64,000 bases of DNA from Rachycentron canadum (Eukaryota; Chordata; Actinopteri; Carangiformes; Rachycentridae), in assembly GCA_038496675.1 (NCBI GenBank), contig CM076660.1, positions 11,138,019 through 11,202,018 on the forward strand, given 5' to 3'. The notes under the pieces were generated by a model, which saw only the letters and a list, made by a program, of their open reading frames with translations, did not search any database and was not told the origin of the DNA. Below, piece after piece: positions 1 through 14,563 of the stretch (its first letter is position 1; every line of letters starts with the position of its first letter). A program made the position numbers and the translations under genes.

Positions 1-60
<60 letters not shown>
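1..60. repeat. (GA)30 microsatellite at window edge
   Basis: Uninterrupted GA dinucleotides from base 1; the true length is unknown because the tract is cut by the window start. Confidence 0.99.
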
Positions 61-62
<2 letters not shown>

Positions 63-277
63 AGCCAAAGCATTGGCAGCACCTGTGGGGTGTTTGTTTC
101 TGTTTCCAGTAAGATGGTGGTGTTTGTGACTTTGTGTGTGACAGAGCTGAGCATGTTTTTAGCAGCCGCTGTCGTCTGGAGGGTGAGTGGTGGTGGTGGT
201 GGTGGGCTGTTTTTGAAGTGCTGGTGGGCTTACTGGAAGTGTGTCAGACAGGAGAGGAATGCAGGAAGAGGGTGGGA

Positions 278-280
<3 letters not shown>

Positions 281-316
<36 letters not shown>
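281..316. repeat. (TG)18 microsatellite
   Basis: Perfect TG repeats followed by imperfect GAGTG and GA-rich sequence to about 357. A short GGT trinucleotide run lies upstream at 188-206. Confidence 0.98.
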
Positions 317-318
<2 letters not shown>

Positions 319-901
319 TGAGTGTGTGAGTGTAAGAGAGAGAGGAGGAGAGAGAGAAATGTATGGAGGCAGACTGGGGTAGCCCTTCACTCTTGATGTG
401 TACATATGCGTAGTATGTGTGTTTGGACATGCCTGTGTGTGTATGCGTGCATGCCCAAGGCTTCATTGCTTCAACCCATTATTCTAAAGCCTACAGGGGT
501 TTCCCACAGTGTCAGTGGTAATAAAGTTGACACTGGACTGATTTTTGTGCCTAGAAAGAGAAATATCTTTAAAGAAAAAACACAACCATGACATTCAGAA
601 CACTTGAATAAATAGAAAGCAACAGCATAATTGCTTTGTCTTTTAAAAAATGTATCTCACAATGACCATGTTAAAATTCATATAGAAAACATGAAATGTG
701 ACCCACATCAGAGTTTTCTCATGACTACAGTGGTTAAATTAGGAAAAATATCCAAGGTCACCCATAGTCCCTCCAGAGGAAATTAGTTTCACAGTCACAG
801 GAAGAAATGGAAGACACGCAATAACAAACACGCCACAACAACTGATATCGGTTCCATTTAAGACTTGGTATATAAACATCATGGGTTCCCCTGAGACTGT
901 T

Positions 902-919
902 CAAAAAAAAAAAAAAAAA
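902..919. repeat. Poly(A) run
   Basis: About 18 consecutive A residues in an AT-rich stretch; no recognisable retroposon body precedes it. Confidence 0.95.
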
Positions 920-3900
920 GACAATGATGATATTCATAATACTGAAAAGCCAGTAAGCTACGGTGTTCATTCATAGCCCCCTGTGGTTAAGATTTGGATC
1001 ATCTTCCTTGAAATTTGAAGCATCACAAGAGAAGAATCACAAGAGTCGATGACTTGAAAGGAATCAAAGCTTCTACAGGTTATTAACAGACCCAGTTCCT
1101 CATCTTTTCTCTGTCTGGTTGGGCTGACATGTTTTTCTCCTGAGTTTTTCAGAATACAAGCCAATTATTGAACTGTTTGGCAAAGCAGAGTATGAGAAAT
1201 GACTTTCCTCTCAGCTGTTACATACACTCCCCAGACCCTCATAGCAAGTTGAAAGATGTTTTTACCAAACTAAGTAACCCGCAAGTCTGTAATGTTTTGT
1301 AACAATATTTACACTGATGAAATTTGAGAAGTTAAATCTGCTGAGTCATGAAAAGCATCAGTTTAGTAAGAATAAATGTTCTGACTTACACTGCTCAATG
1401 GGAAGTCATCTTGCTTTATCTAAAATCTACAGAAATAAGTAAAATAACAACAAACAACAACAAATGTAGCTACGTTTGATAATATTGAATAATGCTGAGT
1501 TGCTCTTTAACAAAATCTTTGGGTACATATCGTCTTAGTGCATTAAAAAAGCTATGACAAAACACTTCTAACTGGCATCTTGTAACTGGAAATAGAAACA
1601 GAGTAAAGCATAAATTAACACAGAATTGCAGCTTTTAGAGAACTGCTGATATTTAATTGCAGCAGCAGATGTTTAGTGTAATATATCATCACATAAAAAA
1701 GAAAAAGAAGAGTAATGTCTCAGATTATTACCCTAAGAAACATTTTTTGCTCCTCATTTCATCATTTATGTCCTAAGCTGTAAACACTTTGTGTTTATGT
1801 ACTATGCTGTAAACACTGAGTCTTTACAGCATATACTTGGGTTCATAAGGAATTCCTTTCATGTACAGTGCTCACAAAATGCACTTTTTTTAAACTAAGT
1901 TTGTTTTTGCCTGTGTATTTGTCTTACTATCTACCCATTTGTAAACCAACATGATGCAACTTGTTACTGTTGATTATTGTCCTCTGAGATTTGTTTTGTA
2001 TCTGTGGAAATTGTCCAACAGGAAAGTACCTTAAGAGCAAAAGACTCGATTAAAGACAGACATCAAACAACAGACGTAACTTAAATGCAGGAAAAGCCGA
2101 GGGCATTTTGGAATGCATGGTCCAACAATAATGACGCTTAGGTTTGTGAACCTAATTTTTATGCCGTCCCTCTGTATCTTTATTAATATTAACTGTGATT
2201 GTATTACTGAAATTGGAAGAGCAATGCTTTTCGTTATACTGTTACAGGAAAAGGTGAGATAATAGAAACCTTTTATTCCTAACATTGACTAGGAATCGCT
2301 ATATTAGACTCTTTAACCTAAATGTCAGCAACAACTTGAACCTGACTTAATCTAAGAGTAGTAACCCTGGTGTATTTCACAATTTTGTAGGTTTCTTCCT
2401 GGATCAGAGGCAACTATGATCAATTTATTAATAATAACAGTTCTGGCTGTGCTGATGTTCAGAGAGCAATGAAAGCTCAGTGATGGCCATGAGTGGCTGC
2501 AGACCAGCGCTGAATTTCCTCTTTCCAGTCACAAATATCTATTTTATAAAGGGAATCCATCACGCTGACAAAAATGTTTCCCTCCTATTTTGAGTGGTTT
2601 CTCATCTAGTGCTCCTTCCACCAACATCTAAACTTCAGCCGTACACATCCCGCATTTTACTGAGTTCCATCAACCCCCCTCTTACGCTGTAACAACAGGC
2701 CAGGTGTATGTGTGTATGTCTGTGTTTTATATGTGTATAGGTGTGTGTGTGTGTGTGGGTGCGTGCTACCAGCTGCAGAGAGAGAGTAGAGGTACAAACA
2801 GAAAATTGCAACCAGTCAGCCTTTCACACATCTGGCTGCAACTGCTCTGTGGTTGCTTTTGTAATTAACAGGGGAAGAAGGTTAATGAGGAACTGACATT
2901 AAAATAAAAGACATTAAATTAAAGGACCAAGAAAAGCCACAGTGTTTTTTTTTTTTTAACAGATTTATTTTGTGACCCATCAGTAGGACAGTGCAGTATG
3001 AATGTAATCTATAAAATCTTTCTGACAGTATTATTGTGAATTTTAATTGTAATGTTTTGTTCGTTCCCATTTACAAACATGCAGAATATTAGAATCATCT
3101 CTCGAGAGCCTGATTATAAGGCTGAATTGCCTCTTAGTATCACTCAGCTTGACATTATGGCTGCTGATATCTGCTTTAAGTGAATGTAGGTAAATAGATA
3201 AAAATGTATGAAGATGATGTCCCCGCTCCTAATTCCACCTGCTAAATGCTGATTGGTCGGCTATTTCAGAAACAGCTCTCAGTAGCACAACACCAGATCT
3301 AAATGAAGAAGTCTTAGACATGGTCAGTGAGTCAGAGATCAGATTTAGGCCAAACTACTATGCTGTAACTAATTATATCAAAATTACAGTGTCATTCTGA
3401 CCTTTCAACACCTGTCTCTATGCAAAAGAAAAGAGAGCTTCACTTCCTGCTTTGTGCTGTAAATCAGTATTTCAGACTTCTCTTGATATTTTTTCCTCGG
3501 TGGCACACAGTACAATTGTCAGAAGAGTCTATCTTATATTGTGGCAAGTGCCTTGTTTGTTTGTGGTAATTAGACTAATATCTGAAAATGAATATGCTAA
3601 TGATTTACTGATGTTAAAAATGCTACACTTAGCACAAATGCATTACAGGTTTGTGCTGTATTTGCTTGAGAAATGTTGATTTTGCAAAAGAAAAAAAAAA
3701 GTGTGTGGGGGGGGAACCCTTGCGTTGGCAAAAAGACAAATTGCCGGCAGGGCAGCTGGAGGCTCTGCAGTGAAGCAGTCTCAGTATCGGGCTGCTGGAG
3801 GAGCACAGGCAGAAAGTTGGCCTATTAACTCTTGTCTCGGGGTGACAAAGAAGAGCAGACATGGAGGGAGGTAGAAGTAAATGCTCTCACTTTACATCTG

Positions 3901-5722
3901 TTTTCATAATCCCTCCCTCTCTGCCTCTCTTTTCATTTCACACTCTCCATCTTTCTCACAGCGTCCTTACGTCTCTCCCCATCTGCTCTCACTGGCTCTT
4001 CTGAGTTTATGGGCAGGACTAGCTCAGATCAGGTTCAAGATTGGCCCAAGTTAGATTGTCAGATTGTAAATTTGCCAGTGACCTTGTCACCATCTCGCTG
4101 TGTCAGTGTTGATGCCCCACTGTTTTGGGGCACTACAATCACATCTTCTGTGAGTCCTGTCTGGATCAAATCTGCTTGATACTGCTGTGTGTCCCCCGGG
4201 CCACTAATATATTTGCAGTCACCAGTACTCTGTCATTGAGCATTTTCTCTGTTCTAGTTACTGACAACAAAGTAGGAGCCAAGTGAAATAAATTTTTATT
4301 TTATTTAGTTTTTTTTTTTTTTTTATTTATTAACATTTTCAAATTGCTTCCAATGACAAAGAAACAAATTAGTTCTCATCCACAAGAGAGATATCAGAAC
4401 AGGCAAATTGATTTTCTGACATGAAATTTCCTTACCTGACATTTGGAAGATAACGGGATGCAAAGAACAGCAAAAGTTAAAATTAAAAATTTAATTAATT
4501 AAAATTAGGTCATCTGCTTTTCACGAAGGTTCCTTATTATTATTATTATATGTTAATGCAAAACTCAAAGACATAGTTCACATGGATCAGAACAACCAGC
4601 TATTACAATGAATTAGTTCGAACAATTGCAGAGGACCATATATTGTATAAAAAAACATTTTCAAAGAGTGCTTGTTTACCTTTAATAATCTTATAAATGT
4701 GAGTAATCATTCCCAGAGGTAAAGTTTTTCTCTCTTGCTTGCTGTTACTTCCCACTCTTTCGTTAGGCTTTCTAGGCTTTGGAAGCTCTGCTCTTTTGAA
4801 GTTAACAGAGCATTAGTGAGGTCGGACACTGATGTTGTGCCCACCTCGCAGTCAGCCTTCGGGTCCGTCCCTGTTGGTTGAGGTCAGGGTTGTGCGCAGG
4901 GCAGTTTGGTTCTTCCACGCCAGACTGGGAAGACCTTTTTTATGGGCCTGGCTTTGTGCACAAGGGCATTGTCATCTTGAAATAGGAAATGACTTTCCCC
5001 AAACTGCTGCTACAAAGTGGGAAACTGCATGTGCTTATGTGCTGCAGAGTAAAGGGGCCTTGCCCAATCAATGAACAGCCCCAGAACAAAGGTACACAAA
5101 TATTTATAGACAGGGATGTCCATATACATTTGGTTGTGTCTGTATAGACTAAATTCACTGATATCCTGTGATGTTAACTTTTGGTGTTGAGGTGTAAATT
5201 GAATTTGAGAACAGGAAAAAAGACAAAACCTCTCCTGGTCAGCGTGAGGTCTCCATCTTTTGCCATTTGTCTGTTTCTCTCTCACCTCTTCCCTCAACCT
5301 CTCTCCTACTCTTTCCCTCTATATCTAACCCTTTTCTTCCTCTCACCTTTTCTCGCCTTATCATAAACAAGCTGACTCTCAGAGCTCAGAGGTTTTTATC
5401 TGCCGATTAGCAGAGCTCAGGACTCTCCTTCTCTGTCTCCCCCTCTCCACTGGTGTTTTTCTTCTACTGCTTAAAGAGTGCTGACAATGATCCAGTTCAG
5501 GACAGTTTATTGCAGCTAATTGGTTGGGTTCTCCTTCCCAGAAACTATCTCATTCCCTCTCACACACTCCTCGCCTCTTCCTTGACAGCATGACAGAAAA
5601 ACCACTTCTCTCTCGTTGTTTCTCTCTCCCCAGTCACCAACTGGTTTGTGTTAATATTCATGACCTTTATATGTTTCACAGAACTGAAAACACTTGACTG
5701 TCTGCTCCCATCATTTTCTCCC

Positions 5723-5723
<1 letters not shown>

Positions 5724-5770
<47 letters not shown>
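5724..5770. repeat. (GT)23 microsatellite
   Basis: Perfect GT dinucleotide tract between CCCG and GTGTTTAAGG. Confidence 0.98.
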
Positions 5771-5771
<1 letters not shown>

Positions 5772-5929
5772 TGTTTAAGGCACCAGGGGAGCAGTAATTC
5801 TTCATTCTGTATTTATACCCATTTTTTTTTCTTATCCACTTGTCTGTATTCAGGGCAACACACATGGCTTTGACAGTGAGGAGGAGGGAGTTCTTCTGAA
5901 ATAGTAGATAGCGGTATTATAAATCACAA

Positions 5930-5995
5930 ACTAGATTAGATTAGATCTGATTTGATTAAGTTTGATTAAATCAGCCCGATGGGGAAATTCAGTCA
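5930..5995. repeat. LINE 3'-tail relic (GATTA repeats and GATGGGGAAATTC motif)
   Basis: A run of ATTAGATTAG-like pentamers leads into CCCGATGGGGAAATTCAG. This resembles the 'actttattgatcccgatggggaaatt' tail I know from fish non-LTR retrotransposons (Rex3/RTE-like). A second, clearer copy of the motif is at 59984-60025. The assignment rests on motif recognition, not alignment. Confidence 0.5.
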
Positions 5996-6239
5996 TTGCT
6001 GGAACAGATAGGAGCCTACAGCAGAAAATAAAAGCAAAAATAAAAGCGTGCAAATGAAAAGAGCACAAATGGAAGATTGTGACCATAAGACAGAGTACGC
6101 CATTACATAACAGTGTTGGGCTCAGTTTGGGCGGTTTCCTTTTGGGTTTGGATCCAGGTGTCTAATATGCTCAGATTAGCTGGACACCACGTCTGAATCC
6201 TGGACGTCAAACATTCTGGCAGCAGGCATCTAATTTTTC

Positions 6240-6370
6240 AAATTTTCTGTGGTATTTTGCCTTAAATTTGCCAGTGACACCAAGCATGGGGGTGACACAC
6301 AAATCAAGCAACACTGCTTGCTAGCCAAATGGTGCGATCCTAACCACTAGGACGCTTACTGCTTCTCATT
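6240..6370 (-). mobile_element. tRNA-derived SINE relic, reverse orientation
   Basis: Read on the minus strand, 6349-6339 gives TAGTGGTTAGG, a tRNA-type Pol III A box. Further on, 6310-6295 gives a decayed B box (TGCTTGATTTGTGTGT) followed by a GTCACCCCC stretch, a layout common in fish tRNA SINEs. The B box no longer fits GGTTCRANNCC, so this is a dead copy. Confidence 0.55.
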
Positions 6371-7135
6371 TTAATCCAGACGCTGACTGATTGTATCATC
6401 TGCAGCTACTTAATGATCATGACCAGAATGAAACTTTTGGCTGTGTTCTGGTTAATGTCTTTTGTGCAAAACTCATTTGTTAGAGAAAGAAGAACAACTC
6501 TACAACAACACTGTACTACGGTCATTGTCTTTTTTCAAAATTCTGTTGAAACAGTTTATCAGTTTATCTAGTTTCTAATATTTTATATATAACTTTATAT
6601 ACTGGCACAAGTAACCTAGGTTGATTATCTGAAGATCATGACCTTAATTCTTTGGAGTCAGGACCAATATTTGACGAGTGAAAAAATAAGATGTGCATAT
6701 ATAAAGTCCAGCTGTAGCATTACTACATTTAGTAGCTTCTATATTTAGTATCTTCTGCTTCTTGCTTTGGTTGTAGCCAGAGGTCACAAACATTAATTAT
6801 ATTGCAAATTCTATAGTATTTGTGGCTAAAAAAACCTCCACGGTTGGATATTTTTATTATATATTCATTATTATGATTAGAATTTCATAAGATTTCATAA
6901 GATTTGATGATGGACACAATAAATGCTATCAAACGCCAACCCTCTATACTGGCAAGGTCACAGGTGTGTAAGGGTGTAGCTGATCTACTGTGAGGAGAAA
7001 AGGTGATGAAAAAGGCTCTGACTGCTTGTGTATGTGTGTGTCTGTATATTGCAGCCTTGTATAGAAATGTAATAATGTAATCCTACCTATCAAGTCGGTG
7101 TAGGAAGGGCTTAGTGTTTGTGTTTGTGCGTACTC

Positions 7136-7157
7136 TCACACATACACACGCACGCAT

Positions 7158-7195
<38 letters not shown>

Positions 7196-7205
7196 ACACA
7201 CACTC
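7136..7205. repeat. Compound CA microsatellite
   Basis: CA repeats interrupted by CG and TA units; the perfect core is about 7159-7190. Further CA-rich stretches follow at 7291-7310 and 7610-7670, with a TC tract at 7470-7515. Confidence 0.96.
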
Positions 7206-9729
7206 CTAGTATATACACACTATAGTAGATTACATTTGTTCCTGGAGAAAAGTGACTCATCCTTATCTCACAGTAGGTGAAAACCAATTTACACACACAC
7301 GCACACACAGAGCATGTACAGACTAGAACTTTCATGACATCATCTAAAACAGGACAACATGCGAGGGGTGAAATTACCACCTTTTCTCTCGGTGTCCTCT
7401 CTGTTTCCTGTCTCTGTTTTGCATTTTTCATCTTTACCTCATCTCTCTGCCTTTTACATTCCTTTCTTTCTTCTCTCTCTCTCCCTCTATCGCTCTCTCT
7501 CTCTCTCTCTCTCTTTTGCCGTTCTCTCTGGTCTCTTATCTTTCAAGGGAGCTTTTTAAAACAACTCCCACACGCTTACTCTGATCTGTCTTACAAAGGC
7601 ACAGAAGCAAACACATGCACACACACTCACACACATACACACACACACAAACACGCACACATACAGGCGCACAAATTGTGATTTGCCTCATACATATAAT
7701 GAGGGCCCGAGCCCTTACGAACAAAATAGCTTGCTTTTACATACACACACCTATACACAAAAATACCCACAGTACAGATGCATTTTGCTTTCAGGGAAAC
7801 TTGCATAAGCACTGAAACCGTCTCATATTCCTAAACGCTGCGATAATAAACACACAAAAAAGAACAGAGGCTAGGCAGTGCTATCAGACTGAAAGCCTGT
7901 CAACATGTTTTTCCACAAGACCTTTTATTTGCTCCCCACTCTATTTTTCTACAGCGTTTTATTGGATCCGAATGAGGAGTCACATTTTAAAACCCCAGGC
8001 TGTAATCTCAAAGTGAACCAAAGGGCAGCTAAAGCTGTCAAAATGTGGCGCAGCAATCTTCTTGTTTTCATCATCCGCTCATTGATCTTGGGACTTAAAT
8101 GCAGCCTTAGATAACATGTGACAGTCAAACATATGGTTTTTTTAAAAATGTGTCCAGGCTGTAAAAAGCCTATTAATATGTAACAGACCTGTAGAGTTCT
8201 AGCTTCAGTCATGAGAAATGATGGAAGAGTTCATAAAGCTACATTTCCATTTTTAACTGAAAACGAATTTTGAGACGTTACATTTGGTTATGAGCCAATA
8301 TGGTCCAAATAATATATGAGATGACAGTGATTAGAAGTCCTACTTTTCAACACCTGTTTTTGGCCTAAAACCTTCTGAGAATAAAGCACGTAACAAAACA
8401 AGATGTCTTTTAACACCTTTTAAAGTGTCCTATAAAAATAAAATAATCAACAAGTACTTTTCACCATCTTAAGCAGAATCAGTGATTATGAGTGAAATCA
8501 GATGTTTGCTGGTTTCCAAACCATCCAGCTGAATAAGGCCAGGAAAACACTGGAGTCGCGTGTGTGAGGTGGCTGCTGTCTTGGTTTTCATTTCGGCACC
8601 CATGTTAACGGATTAGAGCGGACACATTGCCTGTGTGACCTTGCGGGTGCGTTGATCTAGAGTTTCGCTTCTCGCCAATTTTCCACAACATGTCTAGCAG
8701 CAAAAATAAACAAAGAAAAGACCGGTTGATATCATATTAACATCATACCTGCAATATTACACAAAACTGACACTGTCCACTATAGTGTCTGTTACTAGAC
8801 TGAATCTAAAGATGTCACATATATGAACAAATATATTTTTTAACCATTTTAATTGTAATTGCATGTGGTGACATTTTGGAGACATTGTCAGAATATATCA
8901 GAAATGAATTAAAAATGAAAAAAAAAAAAGAAAATGAATGAAAAAATTCTTCACACAACAGATCAAGTGTGTTCTTGGCGTTAGGGCTGACCAGCTTTAC
9001 AGTTGTTCTGGGTTTCAGTGATGTGATGTTACACAAACATACTCCAGTGGAGGGGTTGTTTGGAAGCACAGAAACATTTTCTCCAGCTGTTGGATTCTGT
9101 TAGTCAGATGCTTGATTCCCATTAGGAAATAATTTCCTCTGTGGCAGCAGAGATGTCAGCCATCACAAACTACCAGTAGGTTAAACCAGTAAAGTGGTTT
9201 ATTGGTCACTTTGAGGGCATCTGCACTGCATGAAAAAATACCATCACTTCATTAATTTCATTGAGACAGAATCGGTGCCAATGTGGATGAAAACCACAAC
9301 CAAAAAAAAAAAAAAGAAAGCGCCACATCTGGTCATATGCAGATTACTGTCTTGTTACTTTGTAATGAGGAAAGGGTATTTCTGCTGTTTACCTTGTGAT
9401 CATCAGGCTGGAGGATATGATGATTGTTGCCATGATAATCTTTCAGTGTTCTGGTTTTCTGGTCTTTTCAAACATTTATACAGGATGAATTCACTCAAAC
9501 TCAACTTGCAGGCTCAGTGCAGATCCCCATCTTTTGTTTTTAATGCAGCTTCCTTCTTTTTTTGGTTAGAAACCAACAACCTCAACAATGTTAACGCGAA
9601 CAATAATATTTCCAGGTTAAGGCTTTAAGTGAACCAGTGTGTGCAGTGCAGAGAGCTGAGTGGGGAGGGAGGAGTTTCTGTTGACAGAGCTGCACGATGA
9701 AGGCGTCTCCCATCAGTGTGTCTGTCCTA

Positions 9730-9770
9730 TTCATTGTGTGTGTCTGAGTGTGTCTGTGTGTGTGTGTGTG
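9730..9770. repeat. TG-rich microsatellite cluster
   Basis: Imperfect TG repeats, continuing as scattered TGTGTTT units to about 9910. Short open reading frames here are simple-sequence artefacts. Confidence 0.9.
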
Positions 9771-10289
9771 CGCGTTTAAACACATTGTTGCTGTCAGTGT
9801 TTACTTGTCTGTGTTTTGTGTGTTTCCGTGCATGTCTGTGTTTTTGTGCATTGCATTCTGTGTTTGTTTTTCTGCCTTTTCATGTGTACTTGAATGTGTG
9901 TGTGTGTTTCTGCTTCCCTTCCAGCAGACACACACACCCGGAGCCCCTTCTTGTGAACTGGCCGAGTGTTGTGTAATCATTTATATAAAGAGGTATTAGT
10001 GTTTCCTCCTAAAAGGAACACAGGGAACATTGTAGCTCAGTTGGGTGACATTCCTCTCCTGCCTAAGGACAGGATGACTGTGGAAAGCCTGTTAAACTAT
10101 TGGTTCCCAAAACTTAGTCATACTAGTGAGCCCCAAAAATACTCTTTACACAATAAAGTGTTAATTCTTTGATATTTTTGTTCCTAGGTTCCTTGTTTGT
10201 GCAACTTAAGTGGCCACTTAGTAGTTATTCATACCCTGATTACACTAACTTGTATATAATGATGTTAAAGTGAAGTAATGTGCCTGCAA

Positions 10290-10700
10290 CCCTCTTAAAG
10301 GAACTATTTGTCAGTTTTTCTATTACTATATAGGCAAAGTTAGCATTAGCAGCTGTTTACTTACTTAGTCTTGCCAAGAGCTTTAGCCATCGTTGTGTCT
10401 ATAACTCTGAGCAGCTGCTTCTTCATGGCAGACTGGACACTACAGTGACTCTGTATCGGAAAGAGACGAGGTGGGCCGACTAAGCCGGAGCTAGCTTGTT
10501 AGTGTGCTAACTTAGCCAACTGATAGAAATAGAAGCAAAATAAGAGGGTTATTTTTTACTGCAGGGTACAGCCTTAAGTGAGTAAAGGGATGAAGTCTGA
10601 TGCCGAGCTCGCAAAGTTTTGTCCAGTCTGCTAAATAAACAGCTATTAATACTGACGTTGGCCATTTAGCAAGACTGAAACTTTAAAGGGACAGTTCTTG
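10290..10700. mobile_element. Probable nonautonomous DNA-element or dispersed repeat
   Basis: It begins near TTAAAGGAACTATTTG and ends near TTTAAAGGGACAGTTC. The interior has GTTAGCATTAGCAGCTG and AGCTAGCTTGTTAGTG-type blocks of the kind abundant in fish dispersed repeats. The two ends are in direct rather than inverted orientation, so the class is uncertain. Confidence 0.4.
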
Positions 10701-13531
10701 CATTTTTTACACACTTCTTGGCTGTGGGAAGGCAGTTCAAATTAATTTGGCCACCATACACGGCAACTGTGCTAATGCATTTTGGTCTGTCCCGTTTTCT
10801 TTTAAACTATTCAAGTGAAAGAGTTCATGTTCCAAAAAAGGCATAGAGTGATAATCTAATTTCTTTTGAGCAGCTTGTGCAGTAACCAAACACTTGCCAG
10901 GTTCTTTTTCCTGCCAATGAGCCGACTGGAAAAGTTACTGTTTCTTCTTCCAGGAGATTTGAATTGAAATTTTGCTGTAAGTTAGTGTTTAAAAAAATTT
11001 AATTATAGTTTTTGCTCCTTTAAACAGCCAGATTAGTTGCTTCATTGACTCCAGAAATGACTGTGTGTTTTGTGCCTATATAAACCTGAAGGTGGTATGT
11101 GGAGTTTTTCACCTTAACAAATGCTATGGAGCTGTGTTTGCAAGAGTGGGCCCTCATTTTCTTACAATCTTACACATCAGCAAGAACGCCCATGCATGTG
11201 CACGTGAATTAACGTAATGTGAGGAACAATCCTGCCAATGATTTTACGCCTATTCTGTTTATCAACATTTAATGGCGGTAATGTGCCAACAAATTGAGCC
11301 ATCTGCCAAGAAGGGAAAAGACAGCCAGCACACAAGTACTGTAATGTATTGTGATGGTGTAAATTATGTAGGTTTCAAATTCTTCCAAATTTGGCTCTAC
11401 AAATGCAAGAATAAACATAAAGCACTTTGGAGCAACCCTAAACCTAAGAACTTCTTTATTGTTTTAGCTGCACAAAATAAAGAGGGGCAGAAATGTTGGA
11501 AGGTGCAGATTAGGGTTACAATAGACTGCTCAGATCTGGATTCTTCTATGAGGGTTTTCATTTGTGGTGGGTACTGAGTGCACCATTTGTTGGTAGAAAC
11601 GATGCATGCTACCTGTTGCAGATTAAATCAGCTGTAGGTAATTAAATTCTGTGAGTAATTTGACAAAATGAAACTTAGATAATGTCTTGTGCATATGCAA
11701 AGTTTTTATAGTAGAGGAATATCACCCTCTACGCTCTCTGTATGATCACAAATGGACTGACACAAGTTAAACTGTCATTTTATCATATCTATTTAATATT
11801 TACAAAGATCTCCTTCATAGTTATGAATCTCGACCTTCAGTATTTGGCACAAGCAGCTTGTCAAAGTAAGATGTTTCACCTTTCACTTTAATGTGTCAGA
11901 TTTGCATTAAATGAACATTTTATTATCTCCTGCTCGTCTTATTTTCAGGTTGTCGCTGTTGTAAACATGAATTAAATTAGATTTGGAGTCATGTTTTACT
12001 CTAGTTCCTTTAAAATGTTGAAAGCTAGATAAATGGATTTGATAAGGCATTTGAAAGGACTCAGACTAGGTACTTGATTCAGATGTGATATTGTGCTTTT
12101 AAACTCCTAACCCTGGTACAGGTGGATATAGGCTGAGAAGGGTAGAGAGGAAGGCAAGGCAGAGAGGAGCTCAGAAAACGAGCTGGGAGAATTGAAGTGG
12201 AAGTATGCCACGAAACATGAAAAAAAAAAAAAAAAATCTTTGGTGTCTCCTGTCTGCTCTCGCTTCCACATTTGATCCTCTCTTTGTGAGTCTCTTGCCC
12301 CTCTCACTGTCTCTGTCTCTCACTCCTGTGCCTCTCTGGCTCCCAACTAACTGGGTGGAAAATATGAATGAAAACATTCCCCCCGCCTCGTTTGCCCAAG
12401 CCCTGCTTCAGGCACAAACACACTACCCACCCCACTCTCACTCCCTCCGCTGCACCCTACATTTCTTTTCCTCATGTTATTATGGGCCTCGTCACTTTTG
12501 TTTAACATTGTTTGCACATTTCTAAGGATAGGATGGAAGAAAAGAACTGGAGTGTTATGGGGAGGGGGGGATTTTGTGTTTCTATATTTTTTTTTTACTG
12601 TTTGTTGAGGAACTGTGGGAGTTTGTAGAGGAGAGAGGGAAGGCAAACAGGGCGACACACAGAGTGGTGTGTTTGTGTTTGTGTGTCTGTTAGCATCTAT
12701 TTATGAGTGTGTGCGTCCTGTGTGTTTGATTTCGCGCATGTGCATGACAACTTGAGTTTTGGTTGTGTTTGTGTGTGTGTGTCTTTCATGATATCAAACT
12801 TTGTGCACTTGCCAGTAACTGTGTAAATGTCGCAATTGTTCTCATCTGTGTGTGTGCGCATGTGTGCGTGTGTGTGTCTGTGCGGTAGCCTGCAGTGCTT
12901 TAGAGTAGTGGTGTTAATAAGTCTGAGTCATATCCATGACAACAGGCAGACTGTACTGGCATCTGAACCACAGAACAAAATGGCAGCTCACTGTAAAACT
13001 CACAGTGACAGTAGCTTCCTGTGTACAAAGAATTCCTGAGAAACACTCCCCTTAACCCCACGAGTTATGAGGATGACACATTAATTCCCTTAAACTTCGA
13101 CTAAACATTCTACTTAATGGCTTTAACTCTTGTGTTTTACTTAGACATTAGACATTATTCAGTTTCCTCTACAAATATAAATCCCTTTTGCACATTCACA
13201 AAAATAAATTCCTATATCATTTTTTCAGTCTCAAAAAAAAATATCCAACCACAGGCTTTTAAATCATATCTAAAGGTAATTTCACCAATAAAAAAAGACA
13301 CATTTCAATCCATAAAATGTCTGTAGACCAAAAATATTTTAATGACTGCCCTTAATTTTTTACATAAAACCATTTTTATGTGAACCTTTTCTCTATAAAC
13401 CAGACTTGGCTAAAGTATCATCTGGCTTTTAATCAAATACTATAGTGGTTTTTTACTGGACATGTCGCTCTTGGCTCGAGATATTTAATGTTTTCATTCA
13501 AAGATGAAAATTACCATACTCTTGGTGCTAT

Positions 13532-13542
13532 AGAGTGAGTGA

Positions 13543-13613
<71 letters not shown>

Positions 13614-13656
13614 TGTGTGTGTCTGTGTATGTGTGTGTGTGTGTATATATATATAT
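13532..13656. repeat. Compound GAGT/GT/TA microsatellite
   Basis: GAGT units, then perfect GT repeats 13548-13610, interrupted GT to 13644, then a TA run to 13656. One of the longest simple tracts in the window. Confidence 0.98.
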
Positions 13657-14468
13657 TCCTTAACTCTATTGCACAGACCTAACACAGACATAGACAGTAA
13701 TAACATGTATATTATTTCTAGATGTGATGAGAGAGAGCAAGAGAGAGGAGGCAATGACAAAAAGGAAAGTGGGAAAAGAGAGGAGAGACTATAATGAAGC
13801 TACATTTTTGATTCATGAGTTTCTACTTAAAATGATAATTCAAAAACTCTGGATTCTCATTTTTAAAAATGTTCTTTGGTTCTCGCTCATTACTGTGGTG
13901 TTTCTACACTGAACCTCCCAGAGATCAACTGTCAGTCAAACAGTGTGGGCAGCTCTGTAACATCCTCTCCTTGGTATTTCTGTTGAAAAAAAAGTTACTT
14001 ACTCATACTATTCTGTTTTTCTTCCCTTCTAATCCGTCAAGCAAAGTTCAGTTTCTGCTGGAGGAAAACTTGGTTTCAGTATATTTTATGTATTTCAGTC
14101 ATTAATATTTACTGCCTATTCTGTCCTCTGCTGCTCCTTGTTGTTAACGTTTTATTTAATGTGATCATCTGATCTGATTTGACTCTCCTCTGTAAAGTTC
14201 AAAGGATGTAATGGTTTTAAACCAATGCAAAATGTACGCAGTGAGATTGTCATGCACTGAAAATAGGGGTGATCATTTTTTAAGACTGAAGACTGCTTTA
14301 CATGATCTGTCTCCATGTGTTTGTGTGTGTGGTACTTCACAGGGGTGAGTCATCTCTGAAAGGTCACTGTGCAAATGATGTTTGTGTGTTTGGGGAGATG
14401 ATTGATTTCGTTGACATGAATATGACATGAAGATGACTCACTGTTCCCGACTATCACTGTACAACAGC

Positions 14469-14471
<3 letters not shown>

Positions 14472-14529
<58 letters not shown>

Positions 14530-14531
14530 TT

Positions 14532-14562
<31 letters not shown>

Positions 14563-14563
14563 G
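14472..14563. repeat. Adjacent (TG)28 and (TCTG)8 microsatellites
   Basis: Perfect TG 14472-14528 passes directly into a TCTG tetranucleotide run 14532-14563. A GT/GC tract follows at 14631-14684. Confidence 0.98.

Noticed and set aside
7111..7815. Several open frames rich in His-Thr or Cys-Val
   Set aside because: They are translations of CA/TG microsatellites.
11272..11577. 101-codon + open frame beginning MAVMCQQIEP
   Set aside because: No domain, no splice or promoter context and AT-rich composition; chance remains the simplest reading.
14532..14563. Repeated units suggesting a CRISPR-like array
   Set aside because: It is a TCTG tetranucleotide microsatellite with no spacers; the organism is a vertebrate.
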